Shown here one piece after another: positions 39,828-53,180 of a stretch of DNA of 64,000 nucleotides. This stretch comes from Larus michahellis (taxonomy: Eukaryota; Chordata; Aves; Charadriiformes; Laridae). The stretch covers positions 16,817,201 through 16,881,200 of the forward strand of contig NC_133900.1 of NCBI RefSeq assembly GCF_964199755.1, given 5' to 3'. The notes beneath the pieces are model-generated. The model worked only from the letters and a program-made list of their open reading frames with translations, was not told the origin of the DNA and did no database searches. The position numbers and the translations under genes are program-made. Positions within the stretch are counted from its first letter, which is position 1. Each line of letters begins with the position of its first letter.

Positions 39828-39899
39828 ATGACATCAGCAGTGATTGACACTGGAGGCCCTGGCCTGGAGTTCGACAGCAATGGAATAAAAAATCAAGAG
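39828..39899 (+). CDS. ELF2: ELF2 (NERF-2 type) N-terminal coding exon
   Basis: This exon encodes MTSAVIDTGGPGLEFDSNG and five further residues, matching the N-terminus of the long ELF2 isoform (NERF-2 type) as I know it. ELF2 is a nuclear winged-helix ETS factor of the ELF1/ELF4 group that binds GGAA sites in lymphoid and other promoters and interacts with RUNX1. The start has a good context (CACCATG). The donor is GAG|GTTAGA, ending in phase 0, and the next exon continues NQE-ENEPVSEF in frame. This first exon leads to the isoform carrying the activation domain. Confidence 0.93.
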
Positions 39900-40890
39900 G
39901 TTAGAAAAATAAGTAACACTTATGTACTAACAAACTTTACACCTTTTATCTTAATTTGAAAGAAAAAAATCACTGTAAACTTGCTGTGAAAGCAAGTGAA
40001 ATGGGTTAGAGATTGTTGTGTGAGGAGGAAGAGAGCAGCCCATTTTTCCAATATCTTTTATTAGAAGATTTTATTATCACAGAGAAGTGGAAGCAGTAAG
40101 TTTTGAAGTCTGCAATACAACTGTAGACTGGGTTTACAAAATTAAATTCTATACTAGGCATCTCTTTAAAGATATCAGATGTGTCTTGAGGTGTAGAACA
40201 AGATGAGCAGAACAATACAAGGATCTTTTTCAAAGTTAGCCAACGCAACTTATTTGCTTGTATTTTGCATTCTTATTGACAAATAATAAATATATTCTAC
40301 TAGCCTGTAGCTCATAGTATATGGAATCTGGCAGAGTTCCACTTCTCTGTAACACTTTAACAGCTTAAATGTGCTGTTACAGACATTTTGATCCTTAAAT
40401 AAGTAGATAGGCGTATGGCCTTTGAAGTAGCCAGTTCTTTTGTGATAGCTTATGTACTTAATCCAAAACATGAGTATTCATAAGATAGAGGTCAGATGTA
40501 GGTATGTTGCAGTACACACGCAAAACTTTGATTACATTTCATGAAGCAGAGGAAGAAGAAACGCTTCCCACAGCTGAGTGTCTTAATTAGAAAGCTTCGC
40601 CTTTTTCAATGTCTTAAAGCTGTCTGATGCTTTACATTTTAAGTTCTTAAAGCCAGGAAAATATCTTTGAGATTCAGGAAGGTCCCTTTGATGGATGATA
40701 AGCTATCTTTTATTTTTTTTTAATCTCTTGCTTCAGAAGAAAATTTGCTTTAAAAATTGTTAAAATTATTATCATTGTTCCATAAATATGTAAAAGTAGA
40801 AGAAGAAAATATTGCTGTTGAGTTCAACAGTGCAGTATTTGAGAGTGTGGGGGTTTTTTTGTTGGGTTTTATTTTTTTTTCTTTCTATAG
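39900..40890 (+). other. ELF2: ELF2 intron 2
   Basis: A short (991-base) AT-rich intron without recognisable elements. It ends in a T-rich tract and the acceptor CTTTCTATAG. Minus-strand frames at 40.0-40.5 kb are uninformative. Confidence 0.7.
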
Positions 40891-41056
40891 GAAAATGAGC
40901 CAGTCTCTGAATTCCCAGCAGTGATTGTGGAGCCAGTTCCTAGTGCCAGACTAGAGCAGGGTTACGCTGCACAGGTCCTGGTTTATGATGACGAGACCTA
41001 CCTGATGCAAGATGTAGCAGAGGAACAAGAAATTGAGACTGAAACTGTGGAAACAG
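40891..41056 (+). CDS. ELF2: ELF2 acidic activation-domain exon
   Basis: 166 bases, phase 0 at entry and phase 1 at exit (ACAG|GTAGAT). The exon encodes the conserved acidic N-terminal block shared with ELF1, with the segments PAVIVEPVPSARLEQGYAAQ, VLVYDDETYLMQDV and EEQEIETETVET. In ELF-family proteins this region acts in transactivation and is missing from the short NERF-1 type isoforms. Here the exon lies upstream of the internal promoter at 53 kb, so transcripts starting there cannot include it. That fits the known activator/repressor isoform split. Confidence 0.95.
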
Positions 41057-44000
41057 GTAGATGACTTATAATATTTTTTTTTTTATGAGATTTTCTTACT
41101 TTTAGAAGGCCCTGAGGAATGTGACTTTGTGTTTACCCATGGGGTGGAGATCCTGACCTGGGTTTGCATCTCTTTGTGCTAAACTTAGTTTTACTTAGCT
41201 TTAGTGGTGACAGGATTGGGGCTTGGCAGGTAAAAATGTCACCTTAGGTTCAGGGCGCTGCGTTCTAACACCATCTGCCCTCATGAGTAAGTGGATCTTC
41301 ATTTATGTCTGTTACCTATTTATGCAGGGGGTTAACTAGATAACTAAACTTGGAGTTTCTAAAAATCAGCTGAGCCAGGAGGATGGTTAGAATTTAGTTT
41401 CACAATGTGTCTGAGACAGATAACTGCTGGCAGCTGGCAGTATGGACTGCGCGGTTGTATTTACCCAACTCTTTCCAACTCTTTCCCCTTCCCATGAGCT
41501 CTGTCCTCTGTCCCTTGCTATCCTGCCTTTTTGGTCCAAGAGCAGTTTTTTTGCTGGTTTAGTGGCAGGAGTGCATGGCTGGGGGGAACGGAGTTGGAAT
41601 GTCCTTTTATGGGCAAAAAGCCTAGTACATTGAAATTAACTCAGCTATATAGTAAAATAATGAGTTATGAATGAAGAAAGGAGTAGAGCTCTGGCGTTAA
41701 AGCAGCTGACCTGTTTAGCAATAAGCGTGTACCTTCCTGTACACCTCTCTCCAAAGAACACAATCGGGAGCTTTGAACTTTCTGAGGGGGACCAAAGTCT
41801 ATATAAACTGAAGAAAACAAAAGCTGTGCTTCTCTGGAAACCTAATTACATCTGACTGCCATGCTGCTGCAGTGCTGCAGTTCTTGCTGTCCCTCCCGCT
41901 AGCTTTCTTGTGCTACTTCTCATACTTGTTGAACCTTTTTTAGCCATTTCAGTATGCGAATTTTGCAGGAAAAAATAGCAGGGAGACCTTCAACTGTTCT
42001 CTATTTTTGTTGTGTTAACTTTCTGTTGGATTAGCATGCTGACATGGCTCAGCCAAGGGCCTGACGAGTGCTGGGGTAGGGAGCATGTAGAAGCGCAACC
42101 AAAGGGAGGACAGGTCCTCTTGGGTACTCCATGCAGAACTGGTGAGACCACTTGACTGGACCATGGATAGTGTATGTTCCTATCCTTGGGCTGCCTAATT
42201 TAGAGTTGGAGTTTGAATTCATGATGTCAGGCAAGCAAAACAAAGCTGAGAGACTCTTCTCTCAGCTGTTTGAATTTGCAGCCCAGTAAATATATGTGCA
42301 TTCCCACCGGATTAGGTATGTTTCACTTCAAATTTCTCCCTAAACAGTGGATGCAATAGCTCAAACATCTTTCTGAAACTGGATGTTTACCTCTTGTAGC
42401 ACTGCATGAAAAATCACATGCATCAACTTCGTAAGACATGCATGAACAAATGGTTCAGGTTTTGGGAGAATACTTGCAATTCCAGTTTACTGAAATGTGT
42501 TTTGAATTAAATATGATAATTACAAATGCAACAAATTCCTGTAAAGAAAGGATATGAAATATATATATATTTTTTTATATATATTTTTGACTATGGTAAT
42601 AAAACTTTTAAGATTAAGGTAAATGAGAAATGAGTGTGTTCTTGTTCTTCCAAAGAAGCTGAGTTTTATAAATTAAATGAAACTTGTATTTGAAAACCTT
42701 TAAGAGCCTATACTTTGAAGGCTTTTGCATTCAGAAATGGTTTTTTTTAAACATTAAATATGGTGTTTCTTGTAAGTTTTTGATAGATTAATGGCTAACA
42801 GAACAGTTAATTTAGGATAAAGAGCTACTGCCCATGTACTCTGTATGTTTTTAAGTATCATTTTCTAGCCGCAATAAGTTAGTGGAAATGACAATTGAAA
42901 ACTTGCAGCTCTTCGTAGGAATCTTTTTTTTTTTTTTTTAATTTAAGTTACTGTTCAAAGGAAGAGACATGTGGCTGCTTCCAAATCTTGATGTTTGAAA
43001 GTACAGTCTTAAAATTTATGGTGTAGTTGATATAATTTGGTGATTTTTGTGACCGGAGGTGTTAAGGGATGTGTCTTGACTGCAGATAATTTGGTGGTGG
43101 TTTTTTGTGTGGTAGTTTTTTTGTGTTTTTCTTTTTCAAATTCACAATAACTTTGATATTAATAGGTCTTTAAAAATTTGGTATAACAACATAATAAAAT
43201 ATTTACATCAGTCCAAATACTTAAAAATTTGTTTTAATAGTTTTGATATAAAAATTAAAGATAATGTGCAATAAAAAACCCAATTTACACTAGTGTAGAG
43301 GATAAATTAAAATCTAATGAAGATTTTAAAAACTATTAATAAATATTATCATTTGTGATTCCAAACGGTCTTTGAAGAGAGAGGTAATCTCCCCTTGCAC
43401 ACCCATTCCAATACTCCAACTTTTCATTATTATTTGTATAGTATATAGACCGTTAATCCAGTGCAGTTTCCACGGTGTAATTGTACGTGACAGTGAGTAA
43501 AGGTATCTAGTGTTGATGAAAAGAAGTGCTTGTTTTCAATGGTTCTGAGGGAGTCAGCCTTGTGGGGCGTGTGTTTTGACCAACAGATTTTGGTACAGCC
43601 AAGAATCTTTCTGAATTCATTGCTCATACAGAGACGTAAAATGGGTGGAGAGGAAGTATAAAGGCCCCAAGAAACATTAATTTTGGTAATGCGCCATTAT
43701 TAGCAATAATTTGCAGGGGAGTGAATCTGAGCATTTTTTTTTGATTTTTATTTTTGTAGGGGAAGGGAAGAGATACTGGGCTGTGGGTAGGAAGCAATTT
43801 GATGTTGGAGAGGTGGTAAAAGGTGCCATAGTAAACGTTAATGAGAAAGCAGGCTAAGGCAGAAACAAGTAAAGAAGGTATAATAATGTTTATGTAAAGA
43901 GCATTTTAAGATACTAACATAACCTTTATTATGCTAATGATCCTAATTTAGATAAGTGCAATGGTTTGATTTCTGTGCATCTTAAAAGGAAAGTCCATTG

Positions 44001-47000
44001 TTGTTAAATTAGTCTCAATTGATTCTACTTCATAAATGTCAGAATTGCTACAAAAAAAATTATATTATTTGATAAATGTATAGTAGTTGCACTAAGAATA
44101 AGTAGACTTAATACTTTTAGTGGCTCTAGACTTTACAGAGAGCATGGTAAATACTGAAAACCCGTCTTAAAGAAGTCTTGGCAGTATTTGAAGTGATATG
44201 TATTCACATAACATAACACAAGCCCAGTTGTCAGTATCTCTACTGCCGGCCATGGACCTGATCTTTTTTTCTTTTTCCTTCTTGTGACAGTCCTCTGGCA
44301 ATTCCAACTGCTGACTTACATGCTTTACGATGTTACAACGTACAAATTCCAAGAGCCTGGGGCTACTTTGCAGTTAATCTAAAGCTGCTGAATTTAGTAA
44401 AATGTAACATTATTCTAGCCTTCAGAGGTAGGGATCAGTACCCTTTGTGATAAAAGTAGTGGGGTAGCTGATGTGGTAAAATTTACTTAGGACAGTACGA
44501 GATGATTTGTGCTGTGCATGGAACGGTTCTATTCGTGGTTTGTTATTCTGTGATTGGATTTGGGACTGTGAGGACTGTCAGTACTGATCCAAGGGCAGAA
44601 TCAGGACCCGTAATGTTGTTTTGTATTAAAAAACTTCTTGCATTTATGAAACCACGATTCAAATACTATGCTATATAATCATTATAAATAGCCATCTCTA
44701 TAAATACAGATGAATTTTTAGTTAATTCTAGTGGAGTATGGGGGGGAATTGCCTTTCAGACTCACATCCAGCCTGTTTCTATCCTGATCTATCTTGATTC
44801 ACTAATCAAGGATCTTTAATTATAATTAATCCATTAACTATAAAAGTAAAACCCAAGAGTTAACAAACAAGAAAGACTTACTGGTTCAAGCTATGTTAAT
44901 TTTTTGTCCTATTGCAGAAAAAACCCTGCCTGTCTGCTTGGAATAGGAAAAATCTTGACAAAGGAATTCAGGAATTTTCTAGGAAAGACAAAATATAGGA
45001 ATTTTGATCTTTTCAGGTGACCTTATGACATGCTCAGTGGAAGCAGTGAGTGCCTTTTGTAATGTTTGAAAGGGAAAGTATAAGCTTTAGATTGACGTGG
45101 TGTTTAAATTTCTTTTCCTATGTGTATGACATCATTCTTAGAGTGGTACCTTTAGACTATTGGGGCCTGAGTTACAGTCTTACAATTTTGTTTACTGCTC
45201 CAGTGAAAATGTTCATGTCATAAACAGTACGTTCTTCTTAACAATTTTGTTACTAATATCCAAATTTTGTTGGCTTCCATTTCCTGAGTCGTTATTTGTC
45301 CTTAAAGTAATTAGCCCTTCAATTTTAGGATTTATTCAGCAAAACCTTTGTAGTTTACATAACAGCAGAAGCTGCTGTCTTTAAAGAAGCAGCCAGTCTG
45401 AAATTAACAGTTGCTGTAGTTCAGTTTGTCTGTCACGACGCAGAACCCATAATGTGGATGTGTAGGTGTGTTAATGGAGTAATCTGATCTTTCACTTTAC
45501 CATACGTGCAGCGCTGAAGTCATGATCTGCAGATCTTATACATGGATGAAACCTAGTCTTTTAGTCAAATAAGGCACTAGATGACTATTTAAGTAGGATA
45601 ATGCGGTTTTAAAAATGCCAAGTTATCTGGAACATTGTCACTAAAATTGGTTAGTACTTTCTGAACACTCTTCGTACTGATCTTATGCTTGCACAGGTAC
45701 TACTTTTTTTTCTGTGTTACCTCACTTATGATGAATTTGCAAAGCCGGTCTTGTTTGCTGTTTACAAATTTTGTTGAACAGTAGGCAGCTATTCAGCAAA
45801 TGTTACTGTAAATGCAGTAAAGTCTGATCCCCTTGATAGCGAAGGGATATAGCATAGTAATAGCAAAATTATATTTTGCAAATATAGCAAAATCATATTG
45901 CCAATATAGACCCCGATTTAATTGAATCTAACTTCTCGTATCAATAGTATTTTTCCCCTTATTTTTTTATTAATCATCAAAGCGGCAATTACAGCTTTGT
46001 GATTTTTTTCCTCACAACTCTAAGATTAAAGAGGAAACAAAACTACTGCTTTCGAGAAGTTGAGATGTCATTCGACTTGTGAACTGTCACCACATCTTTT
46101 TAATTTGATGTTCCATCAAAAATCCTCCCTGTGGTGCAAGTTGAAAGTCTGTTTTAATTCTAAAAATGTTATTGCCACAGGGGGGTAGAAGATCTGCATG
46201 AAAAAAAATGGGGATCTGAAAATGAGCCCCTCCAGGATTACGATCTGATGGAAAAATATTGAGCTACAAAGACAACAATAATGGTATGTTTGTCTATAAT
46301 CTCTTAATTTTTTTTTTTTTCTCCACCAGGAAGTTCAGTTGAAACTGTCGTGTAAATTGATAGCCATCCTTAAGGAGGGAGGAGGTTGAATAAACAGTGA
46401 GTTTAGGCTTAATTCCTCCCCTAATTCAAACAAATGCATGAATAAATTATATACTTTAAGAAAAATTTTTTACAGAGGAAATTTGAGGTTACTACTTACA
46501 CTGTTACCACTGTGGGAACCAGCTTTGTGTTACTATGTAAAGTCTTTAGTTATTACCTGTGCTTCTTTCTGCCTCTATATGTCTTTTCTTGTTATGATTA
46601 AAACTGCTGCCTTCTGACTTCTTCTATGTGAATTTGAGCCTGTGAACTCTTTTATCTCAGATAAGTTTTCATCAGTTGTTAAATGTCATATACTAAGAAC
46701 TCAGTATTAGATCTGGTTAGAATCTTACCTTTGATTATGGCATGTGTATGTAAGGGATAAACAAAACAATATTAGCATTCATTCTGTCCAGATGTCATTT
46801 GATTTAACTGAGTCTTACAGAAAATGAGTTAACACGAACATCAGCTGTACGTTTTGGTGGCGCTGACATATCCTACTGATTGAACTTCGTTTCCTTACTC
46901 TGACAGTTTGGTGAGAATTTTAGAAGTGGAGAACGGTTTGCCTTAGAGCGTGCTGACTATGAGCAACAATTTGGCCGTTCTAACAACTTGATTAAACTCT

Positions 47001-50000
47001 CAGTGTAAGTTAGTACCGCCTTCATCAAAGAGCTAAGATGAAGCCCATTACCTCGATAAAAGCGAGATAAAACTTTGCATGCAGTACTTGCTCTACTGCA
47101 AGAATTAGATGTCTCTAGCACATTCATGGGTTAAGAATTTATCCTTTGAATGTGAGCTCATTTTATTTTTGACACCAGGCTGCTGCTACGTCAGTGTGAG
47201 TTCTCACACTGCCAGGAAATCTGTTGCGTTTTTGCTATTTAAGTATTGATGACAATGAAACAAAGCGATTCCCCTCCCATTGCATGTGCTATGGTATAGC
47301 ACCTGTAGCAGTTATGCCATCTGTTCTCAGTAACATTCTTAATTCAGAAACCAAATTCAACTGCAACTTAAATTTTATGTCATCTTTGGTGTTTCCTTTT
47401 CTGAGAAATTAATGAAGAGAGCTGTGCAGCTGCTCTATGGATGATAATATTTTTACATAACAGTAACAGCCTGGTTGTGGTGTCCAGTTCCTCCTAGATA
47501 ACAGGTTTCTGCTTTGCTGTGTTCAGTGCTCTACTGGTACTGAAAGAACACTGCAAGACTAAGTATTTTGTAATAAAGTCTAATTTATTTACACATTACA
47601 GGCATAATTTTTAATTTCTGAGGCTGATGAAAGGCTATTTAAATGGCTTGCTGGTGTGAGGCATTATGGGTTGGACTTCAGATGTACAGATGCACTCTCC
47701 TCTAAACTCTCAACTCCAGTTGCAACTGGGAGTGGCGAGTTGTAGGGTGTTGCTATGAAGACTCAGCCACAGCATTTTGCTAATGTAAGCTGAAAATTTT
47801 TGTGGTTTGTATCTTGAAATAAGAATGCAATATGGCACGCCAACACCACCGTGGTAGGAGCACTCAAGAGTTAGTGGTCTTTATTGATCAAAAATATAGT
47901 GACAAACTTGAAAGTAATAATTTTTGAAGGTGATCTGTGTATTAAAAGGGAGATTGATCCTAGACTTTGTTGTCAGCTACGCAGTAAAGCCATAAGTGTT
48001 TGAGTAGGACATTTAGTCCTTATAAAGATTCAGTGGGTTTATAGAATAGATATTTGTTGTTATCAGAGAAGTCTTAAGAAATTATAAATGCTAGGTCTTA
48101 AACAGAAGAATTACTTGATGGTGGCATAGTTCATACACTAGGCTATTACCAATCTCAAATACTGTTGATTTTGTAAAATCATGTAATGTGCTATGCGAAT
48201 CCCTGATTTATAATTGTCTGCTAGACTGCCCTGAAATTAAAGAATTTCATTATAAGGGAGGGAAGTGCATATGTCAGTTGGTTGGTTTTATTGTTTGTTT
48301 TTTTTTGAGATAGCCAAGTTTTCTTATTCCACATTCACAAGTAATAATTCTGGAATGTAGACACCTGCTATTTTGAGGAATTCCTTTTCTGTTTGTCAAA
48401 GGTAGTTGCATTCCTGAGAATGCATTTGGTTTTCTGTGTGGAATTACTAATTGCTGTATGAACGGCAACAGCAGGATCCTGAGTCCACTTAAAGGTGCAG
48501 ATTGTGACAGACTCGTGGCTTTGGTATTGTTAGCCTTCATAAGGTGTAGTTGAGAAGATAAGCTTGGCATGGTCACTGTTTTTTTTTCCTCATTATTTCC
48601 CTGGTTCCTCCATGGACACTTTGTGGTTATTTTGCTGTTACTTTTGCAATTTTCTACTGTGGGATCCACAGCGGCTGGTAATGATGATGCTGATGTGCTG
48701 GTAAAGGAGACTGCTGCATCTTCTTGCGTGTTTCCGGAATCAAACTGTTAAAAATGTTTCTTTGTATCATTACATATCATCAATGCAGTAATAATTATCA
48801 ACAGTTTGATAGCCTTCTGTTGAAGGCAGCATCTACTTCTGTAATTATTAGATGTGAACTTCTTCAGCATCTTGGGCAAAACTGACCTTTCCGTAACTAT
48901 TTAAAATCTATAGGCAGTTTTGGCATTTGGGATGTGACATGCCTAGACTTCTGAGGTTACTTGAAGCTTTTTAGCTTGGTTGGCATTTCAGTATTGTTCC
49001 TGTTATCATTGGCGATTTCTCATGTAGGCTGCAAATACTACCCTCAGATAGATTGCTGCCTACCCTTGACTATTCAGTTAAATGAAGTCAAACAAACCAC
49101 TTCTGTAAGAATAAGTAACTGCTTTATGATATTTGCCTTTTCCCAGCGTAGCTTTGTCATACTAGAATATAACTAAAATCTTCTGTGGCTAAACGTATTT
49201 AGATATGCATTTTTTTGCTTTCTTCTTCATCATTTGCTGTTAGTGAAGGAAAAAGTTACCATTGGAAGTTGTACTTTTAGCGTTTCAAGTTATAAAGCTT
49301 GTGAAATAGTTTTCCAAGAGAAACCACAGTCTATTATCGGTGAATGTTTTCAACATATTTGTCAGAATTGTGGGAAAAAGCAACTTTGCATGGGAGACTA
49401 TCGGAGAGGAAACTGACAATTCCTCTATAGCCACAGAATGCTGTATGAATTTTGAGGACTGTTCAAGAGGATGCTTAAGATAATTGATGATCCCACTCCC
49501 ATCCAATTTGGCAAATCATCTGAAACCTTCCAGTTTTTCATATTTTGAATTTCTACATCCACTGTCTTGCAGGCAATTAAGCACATCCAGCTTCTGGATG
49601 TGACTAAGTAGTGAAGTAGTAGTGAAGCTTACTTCCTTCAATGTGAACAAAGTTGTCCATACCCCTTAACAAGAAAGCATGAGCTGATAGATATTTTATT
49701 CCTGTGTTTATACAAGTAGGGAGATACAATTCCTGTTGTCCAAGTTCCTTATCCACCAAAGACTCTGAAGTGCACAGGGATGGAGTTGCTGTCAGCTAAA
49801 AATGTGATTACTTGTTATTGTCTTGAAATTACTTAAGACTTACACTTAGTACATTCCTGTGTGTCATAAGCACAGTTTTGAATGGTAACTTTCTTGCATA
49901 TAAATGTTGACTTTTTTTTTTTTCCTGGCTGTTAGTAGCTGTAAGGTGAGCATGTAGGTCTACCTGGCTGTCTTGACAGCTGAGCTTGTGGTTTAAAAAA

Positions 50001-52635
50001 TGCAATGAAGCTTAGTCTCTGTACAAGCTTAGCAGTTTAAAAAAAATAAAAAAAAATAGGCAAATAAATATATTTGCTGTTTGGGGATCTGTTTCTATAT
50101 ACTTTTTTCTACTTTTTTCATGCCAGAGAAACATAAGTTAATCTGCAGTTTCATGTGGTTCTGTTACATTACAGTAAATATTTCTTGCCTCATTGGGCCA
50201 CCCACCACTCTCTTGAGTAGATTTTGTATCCCTCTTCGTTAGCCTTCTGCCTGGAAAGGAGGCTTTAAAAGAGATTAAAAAGTTAAGTGCATGTTTACTT
50301 TTTTCCCCTATTGACTGTCTTTTTTTCCCCTGAGATAGTTAGATTTTATTAATGTGGCAAATCAATTAAGTGTTCAGCATAAAACACTGGAAATTGTGTA
50401 ATTTAAACAGATGGAACTGCAGCACTTTTGGGGAAAATTACATTCCTCCTTAAAGACAGTGTTATGCTTTAATACTATACTTGTATAAACAAGTTGGGCG
50501 CAGGTCAAAATGATAGCTTTATAAATTTATTGTAATTGCTTACATTATAATCTTGAAAGTGCATAGGCTTGGCCTTTTTTAAACTGCCTGGAATCCCTTG
50601 GGCATCGAGCGATACTCTCTCTGTGTATGATCAGAGAGAGCGAAGAACCAGAATAATGTGTGCAGCTGTTGGAGTCCATTTGATGTGAATTGGCAAACGC
50701 TGTGCTAAGTCTGTGCTCACAGCAGTAAATACACACTGCTTAGAAAACCGGTATTAAACCAAGAGCGTGACATTTTATACTATTTTTTTGTTCATGTCGG
50801 ACACATGGTGTTAGTCAAAAATTACGCACGCAGATTACTGGAATGCACTTATTCAAGGAGTCCACATATCTTAGGCAAAACTTCATTCTGCCTGTAGGGG
50901 GTAGAGAGAACAACTTGGATAAGAGTCAAAGACTCCGGTTCGTGACTGGAAGATGCAATCAGTAGACAATCCTCACTGAATTACTTGGCAAACAGTAAGG
51001 CAGCAAACTACGAATGCGTCTTTTCCAAAGGATCTAAGTGTGACCTCCTGTTGACACAGGTCTGGATCTTCAGAGGTCTTTAGTGTCTCAGTGCACCTTT
51101 GGATCTGGATCTAAACTGACAAACTATTTTTAACTGCAATTTATTGCTGCGGACCTAACTGCTTGCAGAGAAGCGTGGGTAAATTTCTAACATGAGCAGA
51201 TACACAGGACAAAGCAACGTGAGTAGGCAGTAATTTCAGTGCTCGGTACATAAGCTGAATCTACAGCGTTGCTAAACTACACTGCATGAGATTTCCACTT
51301 CAATTTGAGTAAGTTTTAATGAAGTTTTATTGAACATCGAATTGTGTGCCTACTTAAAATGCCTTTACTTGTCCTTCGGCTTGTCTCCGCTAGAAAAATT
51401 TCTGCTGGAGAATACAGCGGAGTCCCCTAGTGGAAAAACGCTGACAGAAGGAATTCTTGTTAACACTGCTATTCCACCTCTCCGAATAACGTGAGCTGAC
51501 AGGAGTGCTCTGCTGTTGGCAGAGCTGTGTCTGCCTGAGAGCTTTGTGCAGTCACAGCTGGCTGGAGAGTGCCTTTTTTGTCCATGCCTCTGGCTGGAAA
51601 GAGCTCGGCTGGCCGAAACTTAGCACGGAAGCTACCCTTGGATGTCACGGCTTCAATGTGAGAATGGGCAATCTCGCTTGCAGGTCTTGTTCATTATCTG
51701 ATGAGATCACAAACAAATTTAATTCCTTACAGTCAGGATCAGATAAGTGAAGTCTAAAAATGCCTGAATTTTTGTGTATATAAATAATGGTCATTAAATT
51801 GTGTTCCTAAAAAGTCTTGAGTTGTGCTAGGAGTACGAGCTGTCAAAAGTTTGAGGTACTGAATTTACCAGTTGGAGGTGATTCATACTCGATACTATTC
51901 CATGATTTCTGTGCTGGGGAAAATTGCTTCTCAATTCTTGCTTGTGACCTAGGTGCTAGGACTACTGAAACTTGAGAGGGGGAGAGAGATTCCTTATGGT
52001 CAGATGGATGCAGTGGGTACCCTTTACTTTTTTCTGCTGGAGCTGTGAAGCTGTTGTGTACAGGGATGTCTCTTTGGGCACTAAGTGGTTGCTTGATCCT
52101 TCTAGTAATGGCTTAAGAATATAGATCTGTCCAGGTGTGTGTGGCGTTAACGAAGGAGCTCCTACACGTGATCTCCGTGTAGGATGTGCTTTGCTTTAAT
52201 TGGCACAGCTGCTCTTCCCGTGCAGCTCTGGTGTGACCCTGGGAAGGAGCAGCACAGGGACTGACTCAGCTGGGAAGCTTGGAGGACATGTGCTGGGGGT
52301 CTGGCAGGACAGGTGATGGTACCAAAGCAGGTGGTTCTTCAGGTGGGAGAGGACACAACCCTAAAATGTGGTGATGATGATGATGTGGTTTTGTTTTTTT
52401 TTTTAATTAAGAAAGCGATACAACTTTCTTCCGCACAGATCTGCTAGATTTGGTGAAGGATGGGGCCTCTGGCTAACTGGAAAAGGCATCTAAAGTTCCC
52501 TCGGAGTCTGGGAGAGGAGGGGCATGGCATTCAAGACAGACTCAAGTTTTCTGGCAAAAATACCGGCTAGAGTTGGTAGCCCGGGAATTTGCCAAGGAGA
52601 AAACTTGTTCAGTGTGTTCGTGGTTGGCCGGGTGA
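41057..52635 (+). other. ELF2: ELF2 intron 3, upstream of internal promoter
   Basis: About 11.6 kb of AT-rich intron. It holds an (AT)n stretch near 42558-42585, a GATGAT stretch near 52372-52386 and many T runs. The longest frame (131 codons, minus, 48274-48669) has no protein features and is within chance expectation. I saw no exon or complete mobile element. Confidence 0.6.
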
Positions 52636-53095
52636 GTGCCATCAGGCTCAGCCCGAGAGAAGCGCTGCCCCGAAAAGAGGCTTTATCGGTACGCGGGGAG
52701 ATGGTGGGGGGGGGGAAGGCGGCGGGGCTGCGCCGGGGCGACCGGCTGCGCTCGGATCTGCGCGACTCCTTGTCCCGGTTTCCCCTCGGGCCATGCGGGC
52801 CGACGGGACGTGGCGGCGCTGCTCTACCCCGGGCGCCCGGCGGAGACCCGCCGCCTCCCCCCGCCCGCGGGCGGCCCCGCGCTGCGGCGGCGGCGAAGTG
52901 CCGGCGCGGCACTTCCTGTCTGAGGCCGGCGGCGGAAGGATCGCGTGCGCCGCGCCGCCCCGCAGGAAGCGCTCCCGCCGCCGACCGCCGCTGCCGCCCC
53001 GCCGCCCTGCCTGCCGCCCCGCCGGGAGCGCGCCCCCGCCGCCGGCCTCCCCCCTTCCCCTTCCCTTCCCCCGCCGTCCGCCCGCCCGCCGGTCA

Positions 53096-53101
53096 ATGTG
53101 A
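53096..53101 (+). promoter_or_regulatory. ELF2: Minimal upstream ORF (ATG-TGA) in ELF2 leader
   Basis: An ATG at 53096-53098 is followed directly by TGA at 53099-53101, in the same frame as the main start 27 bases downstream from ATG to ATG. The context at -3 is T, so initiation would be leaky. The same TGA is the in-frame stop that fixes 53123 as the first possible start of this isoform. It matters only if the transcription start is upstream of it. Confidence 0.55.
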
Positions 53102-53122
53102 AGCCGTTCCGGCGGCGTAAAC

Positions 53123-53180
53123 ATGGCGACGTCCCTGCATGAGGGGCCCACCAACCAGCTCGACCTCCTCATCCGGGCCG
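53123..53180 (+). CDS. ELF2: ELF2 alternative first coding exon (NERF-1 type)
   Basis: This exon encodes MATSLHEGPTNQLDLLIRA and one base of the next codon, ending at the donor GGCCG|GTAAGC (phase 1). It joins in frame to the exon at 60100 (RA-V-EASVHG), matching the N-terminus of the short ELF2 isoforms as I recall it. The start context is strong (AAACATGG, with A at -3 and G at +4), and an in-frame TGA lies eight codons upstream. Products from this start lack the acidic activation exon 40891-41056. In the literature on NERF isoforms they do not activate, or they repress, the targets of the long form. Confidence 0.93.

Noticed and set aside
48274..48669. 131-codon minus-strand frame in ELF2 intron 3
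   Set aside because: No conserved motif or signal. A rough stop-frequency estimate predicts a few runs of this length by chance in the window.
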